Positions 14,767-18,892 of a stretch of DNA of 18,892 nucleotides are shown here, in pieces. Both the position numbers and the translations under genes were made by a program. Under the pieces are notes generated by a model. That model was not told the origin of the DNA. It saw only the letters and a program-made list of their open reading frames with translations, and did no database searches. This DNA comes from JANQLU01 sp964434955 (GTDB lineage Bacteria; Planctomycetota; Planctomycetia; Pirellulales; Pirellulaceae), in contig CAYSXI010000096.1 of assembly GCA_964434955.1 (NCBI GenBank), positions 1 to 18,892 on the forward strand, given 5' to 3'. How positions within the stretch are numbered: position 1 is the first letter of the stretch; each line of letters starts with the position of its first letter.

Positions 14767-15384
14767 ATGGGGCGTAGCACGGAGCAGGAAGTATTCTGGG
14801 AAACGGATTTTGGCGACGACTATACGGATCGCAATCGCGTCCCCGAATCCATCGCTTCCAATATCTCGTTGTTCAGCAAAGTTTTTGGGCGGACCGGCCC
14901 CGTCGAATCGCTGCTCGAACTTGGATCAAATATTGGATTGAACCTCGCCGCCATTCGACAACTGCTTCCCAAGTCGAAACTGTCGGCCGTTGAGATCAAT
15001 CAAAAAGCCGCGAATGAGCTTTCGGCGAATCTCCCGGATGTTGATTTGTACCGGACTTCCATTCTTGAATTCAAAGCAAACGATCAGTGGGATTTTGTCT
15101 ATTCCAAAGGGGTCTTGATCCACATCAATCCCGATCGCCTCCCGGATGTTTATGACTTGATGTATTCCGCAAGTCGCAAATTCATTTTCCTGGCGGAGTA
15201 CTACAATCCTTCTCCGGTTGAATTGTCTTACCGCGGCCACGATGCAAAACTTTTCAAGCGTGATTTTGCTGGCGAACTGATGGATCGCCATGCGGATTTG
15301 ACTTTAATTGACTACGGGTTCGTCTACCGCCGCGACAATCTATTTCCACAAGACGATCTCACTTGGTTCCTGATGGAAAAGTGA
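14767..15384 (+). CDS. SAM-dependent methyltransferase, pseudaminic acid biosynthesis-associated methylase type
   Basis: 205 residues. The N-terminal EQEVFWETDFGDDYTDRN matches the signature opening of the methylases annotated as pseudaminic-acid-biosynthesis-associated. SAM motif I is LLELGSNIGLNL (from about residue 49), then AVEINQKAANEL, a motif-III-like DFVYSKGVLIHINPDRLPDVY, and FIFLAEYYNPSPVELSYRGH. Relatives usually lie in sugar or flagellin-glycan clusters; here no such genes are near, so the substrate is uncertain. ATG 14767 has AGGA seven bases upstream; an in-frame TTG at 14761 is less likely. It lies on the strand opposite to the tRNA array, between tRNA-Ala and tRNA-Val. Confidence 0.85.
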   Translation: MGRSTEQEVFWETDFGDDYTDRNRVPESIASNISLFSKVFGRTGPVESLLELGSNIGLNLAAIRQLLPKSKLSAVEINQKAANELSANLPDVDLYRTSILEFKANDQWDFVYSKGVLIHINPDRLPDVYDLMYSASRKFIFLAEYYNPSPVELSYRGHDAKLFKRDFAGELMDRHADLTLIDYGFVYRRDNLFPQDDLTWFLMEK

Positions 15385-15408
15385 CCAATTCAAATTCGTT
15401 GCCAGAAG

Positions 15409-15480
15409 TAGTCCCGATCGGAATCGAACCAATATTTCCTGTGTGTAAAACAGGTGTCCTTGCCGTTGGACGACGGGACC
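15409..15480 (-). tRNA. tRNA-Val (TAC)
   Basis: Acceptor GGTCCCG/CGGGACT, U8, D arm GTCC-AACGGCAA-GGAC, perfect anticodon stem CCTGT/ACAGG with loop TTTACAC, T arm ATTGG-TTCGATT-CCGAT, A73 as for Val. CTT follows; no CCA. Confidence 0.95.
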
Positions 15481-15489
15481 AGAATCAAG

Positions 15490-15572
15490 AGGAAGCCGTG
15501 GGACTCGAACCCACAAGCGTTTGACCGCCGCCTGTTTTCAAGACAGGTTCCTCATCCAGCCGGTTGGCTTCC
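15490..15572 (-). tRNA. tRNA-Ser (TGA)
   Basis: Class II. Acceptor GGAAGCC/GGCTTCC, anticodon stem CCTGT/ACAGG with loop CTTGAAA, a variable arm with GGCG/CGCT pairing, T arm GTGGG-TTCGAGT-CCCAC. Odd: A8, a D region with only two or three possible pairs, and U73 instead of the usual Ser G73. CTT follows. Confidence 0.92.
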
Positions 15573-15598
15573 AGGTTGTGTGACGTGCATTGCACGAG

Positions 15599-15670
15599 TA
15601 CCCCGCCGAGGAATCGAACCTCGTCCAACTGTTTCGAAGACAGTCATGCGTTCCAGCACACCCGCAGGGC
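15599..15670 (-). tRNA. tRNA-Arg (TCG)
   Basis: Acceptor GCCCTGC/GCGGGGT, D arm GTGT-GCTGGA-ACGC, anticodon stem ACTGT/ACAGT with loop CTTCGAA, T arm CGAGG-TTCGATT-CCTCG, A73. Odd: G8 instead of U8, and a 6-base D loop. CTC follows. Confidence 0.93.
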
Positions 15671-15682
15671 AGAAGTAAAAAG

Positions 15683-15755
15683 AGGGCCGGGTGGGATTCG
15701 AACCCACGCGTGGGCGCTTAACAGGCGCCTGCTCTTGCCGCTGAGCTACCAACCC
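15683..15755 (-). tRNA. tRNA-Asn (GTT)
   Basis: A textbook body: acceptor GGGTTGG/CCGGCCC, U8, D arm GCTC-AGCGGCAA-GAGC, anticodon stem GGCGC/GCGCC with loop CTGTTAA, 5-base variable loop, T arm GTGGG-TTCGAAT-CCCAC. Odd only in U73, where bacterial tRNA-Asn has G73. CTT follows. Confidence 0.95.
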
Positions 15756-15765
15756 AGATTTCAAG

Positions 15766-15837
15766 CTCGGGGAGAAGGATTCGAACCCTCACAGCCTGAT
15801 TCAAAATCAGGTGGCCTATCCATTAGCCGATCCCCAA
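15766..15837 (-). tRNA. tRNA-Gln (TTG)
   Basis: Acceptor TTGGGGA/TCCCCGA with U1-A72 and G73, the usual Gln identity elements. U8, D arm GGCT-AATGGATA-GGCC, anticodon stem CCTGA/TCAGG with loop TTTTGAA, T arm GAGGG-TTCGAAT-CCTTC. CTT follows. Confidence 0.96.
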
Positions 15838-15894
15838 TCAACTGCGAGACTGATCCAAGCCGGTAGGGCAATATCGATCAAGCTTCGCCAAAAG

Positions 15895-15967
15895 TGGTGC
15901 AGGTGGGATTCGAACCCACAGTCACCGGTTTCTAAGACCGGCTGCTCTCCATATGGCATACCACACC
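15895..15967 (-). tRNA. tRNA-Leu (TAG) with short variable loop
   Basis: Acceptor GGTGTGG/CTGCACC, U8, D arm with a 13-22 mismatch, perfect anticodon stem CCGGT/ACCGG with loop CTTAGAA, T arm GTGGG-TTCGAAT-CCCAC, A73. The variable region has 5 bases (TGACT), class I rather than the class II form expected of bacterial tRNA-Leu. CTT follows. Confidence 0.92.
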
Positions 15968-15991
15968 ATTTTTGAATCTCCGTTAGCAAAG

Positions 15992-16064
15992 GGTGACCGA
16001 CCGGAATCGAACCGGCATCAACCTGGGTCACAACCAGGATCCTGAACCAATGCAGGACGGCCAC
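15992..16064 (-). tRNA. tRNA-His (GTG)
   Basis: Acceptor GTGGCCG/CGGTCAC with C73, the His-specific discriminator. The base at -1 is T, so G-1 is not encoded. U8, D stem CCTG/CAGG, anticodon stem CCTGG/CCAGG with loop TTGTGAC, T arm GCCGG-TTCGATT-CCGGT. CTT follows C73. Only two bases separate it from the upstream tRNA-Gln(CTG). Confidence 0.95.
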
Positions 16065-16066
16065 AG

Positions 16067-16141
16067 TACCGAGAGCAGGAATCGAACCTGCGACCTTCTG
16101 GTTCAGAGCCAGACGCAACCACCAACTGTTGCTTCCTCGGA
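16067..16141 (-). tRNA. tRNA-Gln (CTG)
   Basis: Acceptor TCCGAGG/TCTCGGT with a T1-T72 mismatch, D arm GCAA-CAGTTGGTGG-TTGC, anticodon stem TCTGG/CCAGA with loop CTCTGAA, T arm GCAGG-TTCGATT-CCTGC. Odd: A8 and A73, while Gln normally has G73. CTG follows. Confidence 0.92.
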
Positions 16142-16145
16142 ATAG

Positions 16146-16207
16146 GTGGCCAGAAGTCCAGTTGCGGAACCGACTCGCAGTCGGCCCGCCACCAGAGCAT
16201 CTGGCTA
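16146..16207 (-). ncRNA. 62-nt tRNA-like element, GCG anticodon loop
   Basis: It fills the only tRNA-sized slot between tRNA-Gln(CTG) and tRNA-Gly(TCC). Acceptor-like TAGCCAG/CTGGCCA has 6 of 7 pairs. A perfect anticodon-like arm GCCGA-CTGCGAG-TCGGT would present GCG (Arg). C73 is followed by CTA, matching the C-T rule of its neighbours. The D region pairs weakly and the T arm lacks a TTC loop. It could be a shrunken tRNA-Arg or a decaying gene. Confidence 0.5.
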
Positions 16208-16208
16208 G

Positions 16209-16280
16209 AGTGTCATGCGAGAGTCGAACTCGCCTATCCTGGTTGGAAGCCAGGTACCTTAGCCGCTCGGTCAATGACAC
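16209..16280 (-). tRNA. tRNA-Gly (TCC)
   Basis: Acceptor GTGTCAT/ATGACAC perfect, U8, D loop AGCGGCTA, anticodon stem CCTGG/CCAGG with loop CTTCCAA, T arm GCGAG-TTCGACT-CTCGC, U73 as usual for bacterial Gly. CTA follows. Confidence 0.95.
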
Positions 16281-16289
16281 ATTTTCAAG

Positions 16290-16360
16290 AGCGTCCAGCG
16301 GGAGTCGAACCCGCACTTTCGCCATGGCAAGGCGATAGGCTGCCGCTACATCATGGACGC
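16290..16360 (-). tRNA. tRNA-Gly (GCC)
   Basis: Acceptor GCGTCCA/TGGACGC perfect, U8, a weak D stem ATG/TAT, anticodon stem TCGCC/GGCGA with loop TTGCCAT, T arm GCGGG-TTCGACT-CCCGC, U73 as for Gly. CTT follows. Confidence 0.95.
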
Positions 16361-16390
16361 CAATGGTCGATCAAGTTGTCAAAGATCAAG

Positions 16391-16408
16391 ACGTGTTTTC
16401 GAACACGT
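16391..16408. other. Spacer hairpin between tRNA-Thr(CGT) and tRNA-Gly(GCC)
   Basis: ACGTGTT-TTCG-AACACGT, a perfect 7-bp stem with a tetraloop and no T run on either strand. It sits in the 94-base spacer that also holds a 13-bp direct repeat. Confidence 0.75.
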
Positions 16409-16422
16409 TGGAACCGCCAGGT

Positions 16423-16451
16423 TTCCCTGAAAACAGGATTCCCTGAAAACA
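16423..16451. repeat. 13-bp direct repeat pair
   Basis: TTCCCTGAAAACA occurs at 16423-16435 and 16439-16451, just downstream (plus coordinates) of the spacer hairpin and upstream of the 3' end of tRNA-Thr(CGT). No function is visible. Confidence 0.9.
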
Positions 16452-16454
16452 AAG

Positions 16455-16526
16455 AGCACCGGGTGGGACTCGAACCCACGTTGCCGCATTACGAAAGCGG
16501 AGTCTTCGCCTCTAGACGACCCGTGC
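16455..16526 (-). tRNA. tRNA-Thr (CGT)
   Basis: Acceptor GCACGGG/CCGGTGC with a G5-G68 mismatch, U8, D arm GTCT-AGAGGCGA-AGAC, anticodon loop TTCGTAA with a T31-T39 mismatch, T arm GTGGG-TTCGAGT-CCCAC. U73, unlike the usual Thr A73 but shared with tRNA-Thr(GGT) here. CTT follows. Confidence 0.93.
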
Positions 16527-16536
16527 TTGTTCCTAG

Positions 16537-16609
16537 TGGGACCAGAGGGACTTGAACCCTCACCGATCTGGTTAAGAGCCAGACATGCTGCCGCTAACAC
16601 CTTGGACCC
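16537..16609 (-). tRNA. tRNA-Lys (CTT)
   Basis: Acceptor GGGTCCA/TGGTCCC with a T4-T69 mismatch, D arm GTGT-TAGCGGCA-GCAT, perfect anticodon stem TCTGG/CCAGA with loop CTCTTAA, T arm GAGGG-TTCAAGT-CCCTC, A73 as for Lys. Odd: A8. CTA follows. Confidence 0.94.
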
Positions 16610-16650
16610 AATTTTTGTTTCAAATCAATTCACTCAACCCTCAAGACGAG

Positions 16651-16724
16651 TGAGGTCGGAGGGATTCGAACCCTCACCAAACTGATTAAAAGTCAGCCAT
16701 GCTAACCGTTGACACCACGACCTC
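16651..16724 (-). tRNA. tRNA-Lys (TTT)
   Basis: Acceptor GAGGTCG/CGACCTC perfect, U8, D arm GTGT-CAACGGTTA-GCAT, anticodon stem GCTGA/TCAGT with loop CTTTTAA, T arm GAGGG-TTCGAAT-CCCTC, A73. CTC follows. The 89-base spacer on its upstream side shows nothing recognisable. Confidence 0.96.
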
Positions 16725-16813
16725 ATGAAACGTAGCAAGTCGCGTGACCGTGTTTTAATCGTTGATTCAATGTCATGTTTCCATTCTCCGTCATGATGTC
16801 GGTTCTCATTCAG

Positions 16814-16885
16814 TGGTAGCCCCAAGGATCGAACTCGGCACAACCCGGTTATCAGCCGGATTTGGACAACCAGTCCTCGACTACC
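16814..16885 (-). tRNA. tRNA-Ile (GAT)
   Basis: Acceptor GGTAGTC/GGCTACC, D stem GGAC/GTCC with a 5-base loop TGGTT, anticodon stem TCCGG/CCGGG with loop CTGATAA, T arm CCGAG-TTCGATC-CTTGG, A73. Odd: G8 and a very short D loop with three bases before the anticodon stem. CTG follows. Four bases separate it from tRNA-Pro. Confidence 0.94.
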
Positions 16886-16889
16886 AAAG

Positions 16890-16962
16890 TCGAGCCCGCG
16901 GGGGTCGAACCCGCAACCTCGTGTTCCCAAAACACGCGAGCTCCCAACTGCTCCTCGGCTCG
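16890..16962 (-). tRNA. tRNA-Pro (TGG)
   Basis: Acceptor CGAGCCG/GGGCTCG with C1-G72 as expected for Pro, a G7-G66 mismatch and A73. D arm GAGC-AGTTGGGA-GCTC, anticodon stem CGTGT/ACACG with loop TTTGGGA, T arm GCGGG-TTCGACC-CCCGC. Odd: A8. CTT follows. Confidence 0.95.
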
Positions 16963-16970
16963 TATTGGTT

Positions 16971-17023
16971 GAGTTGGCACCACGACCCTTTCGACTTCAC
17001 GTCGACGATCGTGTTACCAACTC
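16971..17023. other. Spacer stem-loop between tRNA-Glu and tRNA-Pro
   Basis: GAGTTGG/CCAACTC outer stem, a symmetric 3-base internal loop, then CACGA/TCGTG, with an inner CGAC/GTCG hairpin. It fills almost the whole spacer. It has no T loop or anticodon loop, so it is not a tRNA. Confidence 0.75.
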
Positions 17024-17026
17024 GAG

Positions 17027-17098
17027 CACCTCGTAGGGGATTTGAACCCCTGCCGCCGGATTGAAAGCCCAGCATCCTGACCACTAGAAGAACGAGGC
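17027..17098 (-). tRNA. tRNA-Glu (TTC)
   Basis: Acceptor GCCTCGT/ACGAGGT, U8, D arm TTCT-AGTGGTC-AGGA, anticodon stem CTGGG/TCCGG with loop CTTTCAA, T arm AGGGG-TTCAAAT-CCCCT, G73 as for Glu. CTC follows. Confidence 0.95.
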
Positions 17099-17106
17099 TC
17101 GAAAAA

Positions 17107-17158
17107 GTTGAGGCCGAAAGCGAACTTCGCGTTGCGAAGCACAACTTCAAACCTCAAC
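17107..17158. other. Spacer stem-loop between tRNA-Phe and tRNA-Glu
   Basis: GTTGAGG/CCTCAAC ends enclose an inner hairpin CTTCGC-GTT-GCGAAG. It fills the spacer between the first two tRNA genes of the array and shows no tRNA landmarks. Confidence 0.7.
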
Positions 17159-17161
17159 GAG

Positions 17162-17233
17162 TGGTTCAGAAGGCGATCGAATCCTTATCCCTCGGTCTTC
17201 AGCCGAATGCTTTACCGTTTAAGCTACCGAACC
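17162..17233 (-). tRNA. tRNA-Phe (GAA), first gene of the array
   Basis: Acceptor GGTTCGG/CTGAACC, U8, D arm GCTT-AAACGGTA-AAGC, anticodon stem TTCGG/CCGAG with loop CTGAAGA, A73 as for Phe. The T arm AAGGA-TTCGATC-GCCTT has an A53-G61 mismatch. CTC follows. An AT-rich leader precedes it. Confidence 0.93.
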
Positions 17234-17303
17234 AGTTGTTGTAAATCAGTTGTCAATACCTAATAAAAAAAGAATGCTTTGATTTGTTATTTGGTTAACC
17301 CAC

Positions 17304-17331
17304 AAAAAAAGCCCGATGATGACACCGGGCT
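17304..17331 (-). terminator. Intrinsic terminator upstream of the tRNA array
   Basis: On the minus strand AGCCCG, a 10-base loop and CGGGCT are followed by a run of seven T: a classic rho-independent terminator. It ends a minus-strand transcript coming from the right (the small ORF at 17360-17572) and insulates the tRNA array, whose promoter should then lie in the AT-rich bases between it and tRNA-Phe. Confidence 0.88.
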
Positions 17332-17359
17332 AAGGAAAACCTGTATGGTTAGCCAAGTG

Positions 17360-17572
17360 TCACTCCATCGCTTTCTCGATCTCGCTAAAAATCGCGAGCC
17401 CGGTGGGCAATGAATGCCGATGCAAGGTCTGCTTGCGATTCAACGATCGCGTACCGCCAGCGGCCGAAATACGATTCATTTCGTATCCCGATACGCTTGT
17501 CGGAAGAGCAGATTGCACGCGCGAATATTCTTTCGCGGGCATCGGTTTCGAACTTGGCATTTGATACATCAT
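17360..17572 (-). CDS. Small hypothetical protein (about 70 residues)
   Basis: An unrecognised basic, Ser-rich product (MMYQMPSSKPMPAKEYSRVQ ... GLAIFSEIEKAME) with no membrane segment. The ATG at 17572 has AAGGA about ten bases upstream. What supports it as a real gene is the strong intrinsic terminator only about 30 bases beyond its stop. An upstream in-frame start at 17662 exists but adds residues overlapping the likely promoter region of the divergent Tat-signal gene. It could instead be a short regulatory RNA ending at the same terminator. Confidence 0.45.
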   Translation of the reverse strand: MMYQMPSSKPMPAKEYSRVQSALPTSVSGYEMNRISAAGGTRSLNRKQTLHRHSLPTGLAIFSEIEKAME

Positions 17573-17756
17573 TGAAGTTTTAATCCTTAGCAGGAATCGA
17601 CCATTCGTCGTTTGTATGATTAATAGACGAGTGTTTCGTCGATCGGTTCGCCCCATTGGCAATTTTTTTCAGAATTGTTGGGTCCCACGACCGAAGCGAT
17701 GGAAGTTAGAATGCTTTGACCCGTTTCTTTATTCCCGGATTTCGCAAAAAAATATC

Positions 17757-18842
17757 ATGAATCGAAAAAGCAGCAGCACGCTATCACGCCGTCAGTTTTG
17801 TATCGGTTCTGCCGCAGCAGCAGGAACGCTGGCTGTCCCAACCGTTTTGACCGCCAGTCGCACACGTTCCTCAACCGTTTTCGGTCATGGCGAACACAAG
17901 TATGAGTTCAACCACAGCTGGGCCCAACTGCCCAAAAAATACAATTGGCAGACGACACACAACGTTGCCGTCGACAGTCAGGGTTTGGTTTACGTGATTC
18001 ACGAAGGCCGAAAGAATCAAAAGGATCACCCGTCCATTTTTGTCTTTGATGGTGACGGGAAATTTGTCCGCGCTTTCGGAAGCCTGTTCCAAGGCGGTGG
18101 CCATGGGATTGAGATTCGCAAAGAAGGCAGCGAGGAGTTCATTTATGCTTGCGGGTACCAGCAAGTCAAAAGCTTTGGCAAGTTGACACTCAAGGGAGAT
18201 GTGGTCTGGCTCAAGCACGCGCCGATGGAGTCGGGAAAATATGCCAAGGGCGAAGACAAAAGTCGCGTTGCCCAGTGGGGACGCAATCGATTCCTGCCCA
18301 CGAATTTCGCCTTCCTCGACGACGGGGGATTTTTACTTGCCGACGGGTACGGCTCGTTCTTCATCCACAAATATGACAAAGATGCCAATTGGATCAGTTG
18401 CTTCGGTGGGCCCGGCAAGGGCGAGGGGACCTTTCAAACTTCGCATGGACTCTGGATTGATCGCCGCAAGGATGAACACGAAATCGTGATCACCGACCGG
18501 GCGCGAAATACACTTCAGTTTTTCGATATGGATGGGAAGTACCTTCGCACCCAAAAGGGTTTTGGATTGCCGGCGAACGTCGACTCACGTGGCGACTTGT
18601 TATTGGTACCTGAACTGGTCGCGAGAATTACGCTGCTCGGAAAGGATAACCAAGTGGTGGCGCAGCTTGGTGAAGACGTCAAGAGAATCAGTGGTGACCG
18701 AAGCATTCGAAACAAACCCAAAGAATGGCAGCAAGGAAAATTTGTCCACCCGCACGATGCTTGTTTTGACGCAGATGGGAACATCTTTGTCGCCGAATGG
18801 GTGGCAACTGGCCGAGTCTCGAAGTTAAAACGGCTTGGCTAG
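17757..18842 (+). CDS. Tat-exported NHL/six-bladed beta-propeller protein
   Basis: 361 residues. The N terminus has a twin-arginine signal, S10-R11-R12-Q13-F14, then an Ala/Gly-rich hydrophobic segment (SAAAAGTLAVPTVLTA). The mature part carries NHL-like blades: NVAVDSQGLVYVIHEG, PSIFVFDGDGKFVRAFGS, NFAFLDDGGFLLADGYGSFFIHKYD, HEIVITDRARNTLQFFDMDGKYLRT, HDACFDADGNIFVAEW. Planctomycetes encode many such exported propellers, often linked to sugar or redox metabolism; catalytic residues are not recognisable. The ATG at 17757 puts the Tat motif at the N terminus; the frame is open to 17616 but that extension has no signal character. No strong ribosome site is seen. Confidence 0.85.
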   Translation: MNRKSSSTLSRRQFCIGSAAAAGTLAVPTVLTASRTRSSTVFGHGEHKYEFNHSWAQLPKKYNWQTTHNVAVDSQGLVYVIHEGRKNQKDHPSIFVFDGDGKFVRAFGSLFQGGGHGIEIRKEGSEEFIYACGYQQVKSFGKLTLKGDVVWLKHAPMESGKYAKGEDKSRVAQWGRNRFLPTNFAFLDDGGFLLADGYGSFFIHKYDKDANWISCFGGPGKGEGTFQTSHGLWIDRRKDEHEIVITDRARNTLQFFDMDGKYLRTQKGFGLPANVDSRGDLLLVPELVARITLLGKDNQVVAQLGEDVKRISGDRSIRNKPKEWQQGKFVHPHDACFDADGNIFVAEWVATGRVSKLKRLG

Positions 18843-18892
18843 TGCCTTGTCAGGCTTTAAATTTCGGGTTGTTCATCATATTCCGCGGCTCG

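Noticed and set aside
16146..16207. Plus-strand tRNA with CGC anticodon
   Set aside because: The same inverted repeats can be read on plus, but no T loop exists, all neighbours are on minus, and the C-T trailer fits only the minus reading.
16963..17026. Possible tRNA in the spacer between Glu and Pro, because GAGTTGG/CCAACTC resembles an acceptor stem
   Set aside because: The inner hairpin has a 5-base loop without T33 and there is no T arm; it is treated as a spacer stem-loop.
15454..17064. Many overlapping plus- and minus-strand ORFs across the tRNA region (for example 15564-15866 and 16274-16555)
   Set aside because: They are read through tRNA genes, share T-arm-derived peptides such as R-x-R-x-S-N, and have no ribosome sites or domains.
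15409..17233. Regularly spaced motif (GGATTCGAACCC-like) every 70-90 bases, resembling a CRISPR array
   Set aside because: The motif is the reverse complement of the tRNA T arm; each copy sits in a foldable tRNA gene, and the 'spacers' are the rest of the tRNAs.
17251..17256. TTGACA on the minus strand as the -35 box of the array promoter
   Set aside because: It is only 17 bases from the tRNA-Phe 5' end, so its -10 box would fall inside the tRNA, and no good -10 is there.

Overview
The window looks like a chromosome segment of a planctomycete, probably Pirellulales/Rhodopirellula-like. This rests on protein content rather than on any marker gene: a Trx/PDZ (seleno)protein of a kind known from planctomycetes, a secreted FG-GAP/VCBS propeller, a Tat-exported propeller, a P1 peptidase, many secreted hypotheticals and moderate GC. 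No rRNA, integrase, transposase or phage gene was seen.

Left part (1-11710). Bases 1-350 hold nothing I can support. A plus-strand run follows: a membrane-anchored START-like protein, folD (interrupted by an N gap), a membrane-anchored alpha/beta hydrolase and epmA. Convergent to epmA is a long minus-strand gene that reads through an in-frame TGA inside a CxxU motif, with a bacterial SECIS-like hairpin just downstream; I read it as a thioredoxin-like/PDZ selenoprotein. Next come a phytanoyl-CoA dioxygenase-like gene, a lone unusual tRNA-Trp, an HNH protein and a secreted START-like protein. A tight plus-strand operon then encodes a VCBS propeller, a DUF1611/DgcN-like protein, an enolase-superfamily epimerase/racemase (DgcA-like) and a small membrane zinc-ribbon protein.

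Right part (11711-18892). A P1 (S58, DmpA-like) peptidase gene lies downstream of, and co-directional with, the dominant feature of the window: about 4.2 kb of minus-strand tRNA genes (12998-17233). It holds 25 tRNA genes I can fold plus one 62-nt tRNA-like element. Together with the tRNA-Trp at 6286-6355 they cover 19 amino acids; only Cys was not found. Two plus-strand genes, a secreted hypothetical and a pseudaminic-type methylase, sit opposite in the array. A small ORF with its own terminator and a Tat-signal propeller lie beyond its upstream end.

The tRNA genes are the most unusual content. None encodes CCA, yet all 27 elements have C-T directly after the discriminator base. Eleven of the 25 lack the near-universal U8. 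Both tRNA-Leu have class I short variable loops. The tRNA-Tyr has only 10 nt where the D arm should be, and 7 nt of it are perfectly complementary to its variable arm. Several others have shortened D regions. Many identity elements are nevertheless intact (Ala G3-U70, His C73, Gln U1-A72/G73 on the TTG copy, Gly U73, Pro C1-G72/A73, Asp and Glu G73). This argues for a maintained but divergent tRNA set rather than simple decay. All calls come from manual reading; no covariance-model or database search was run.
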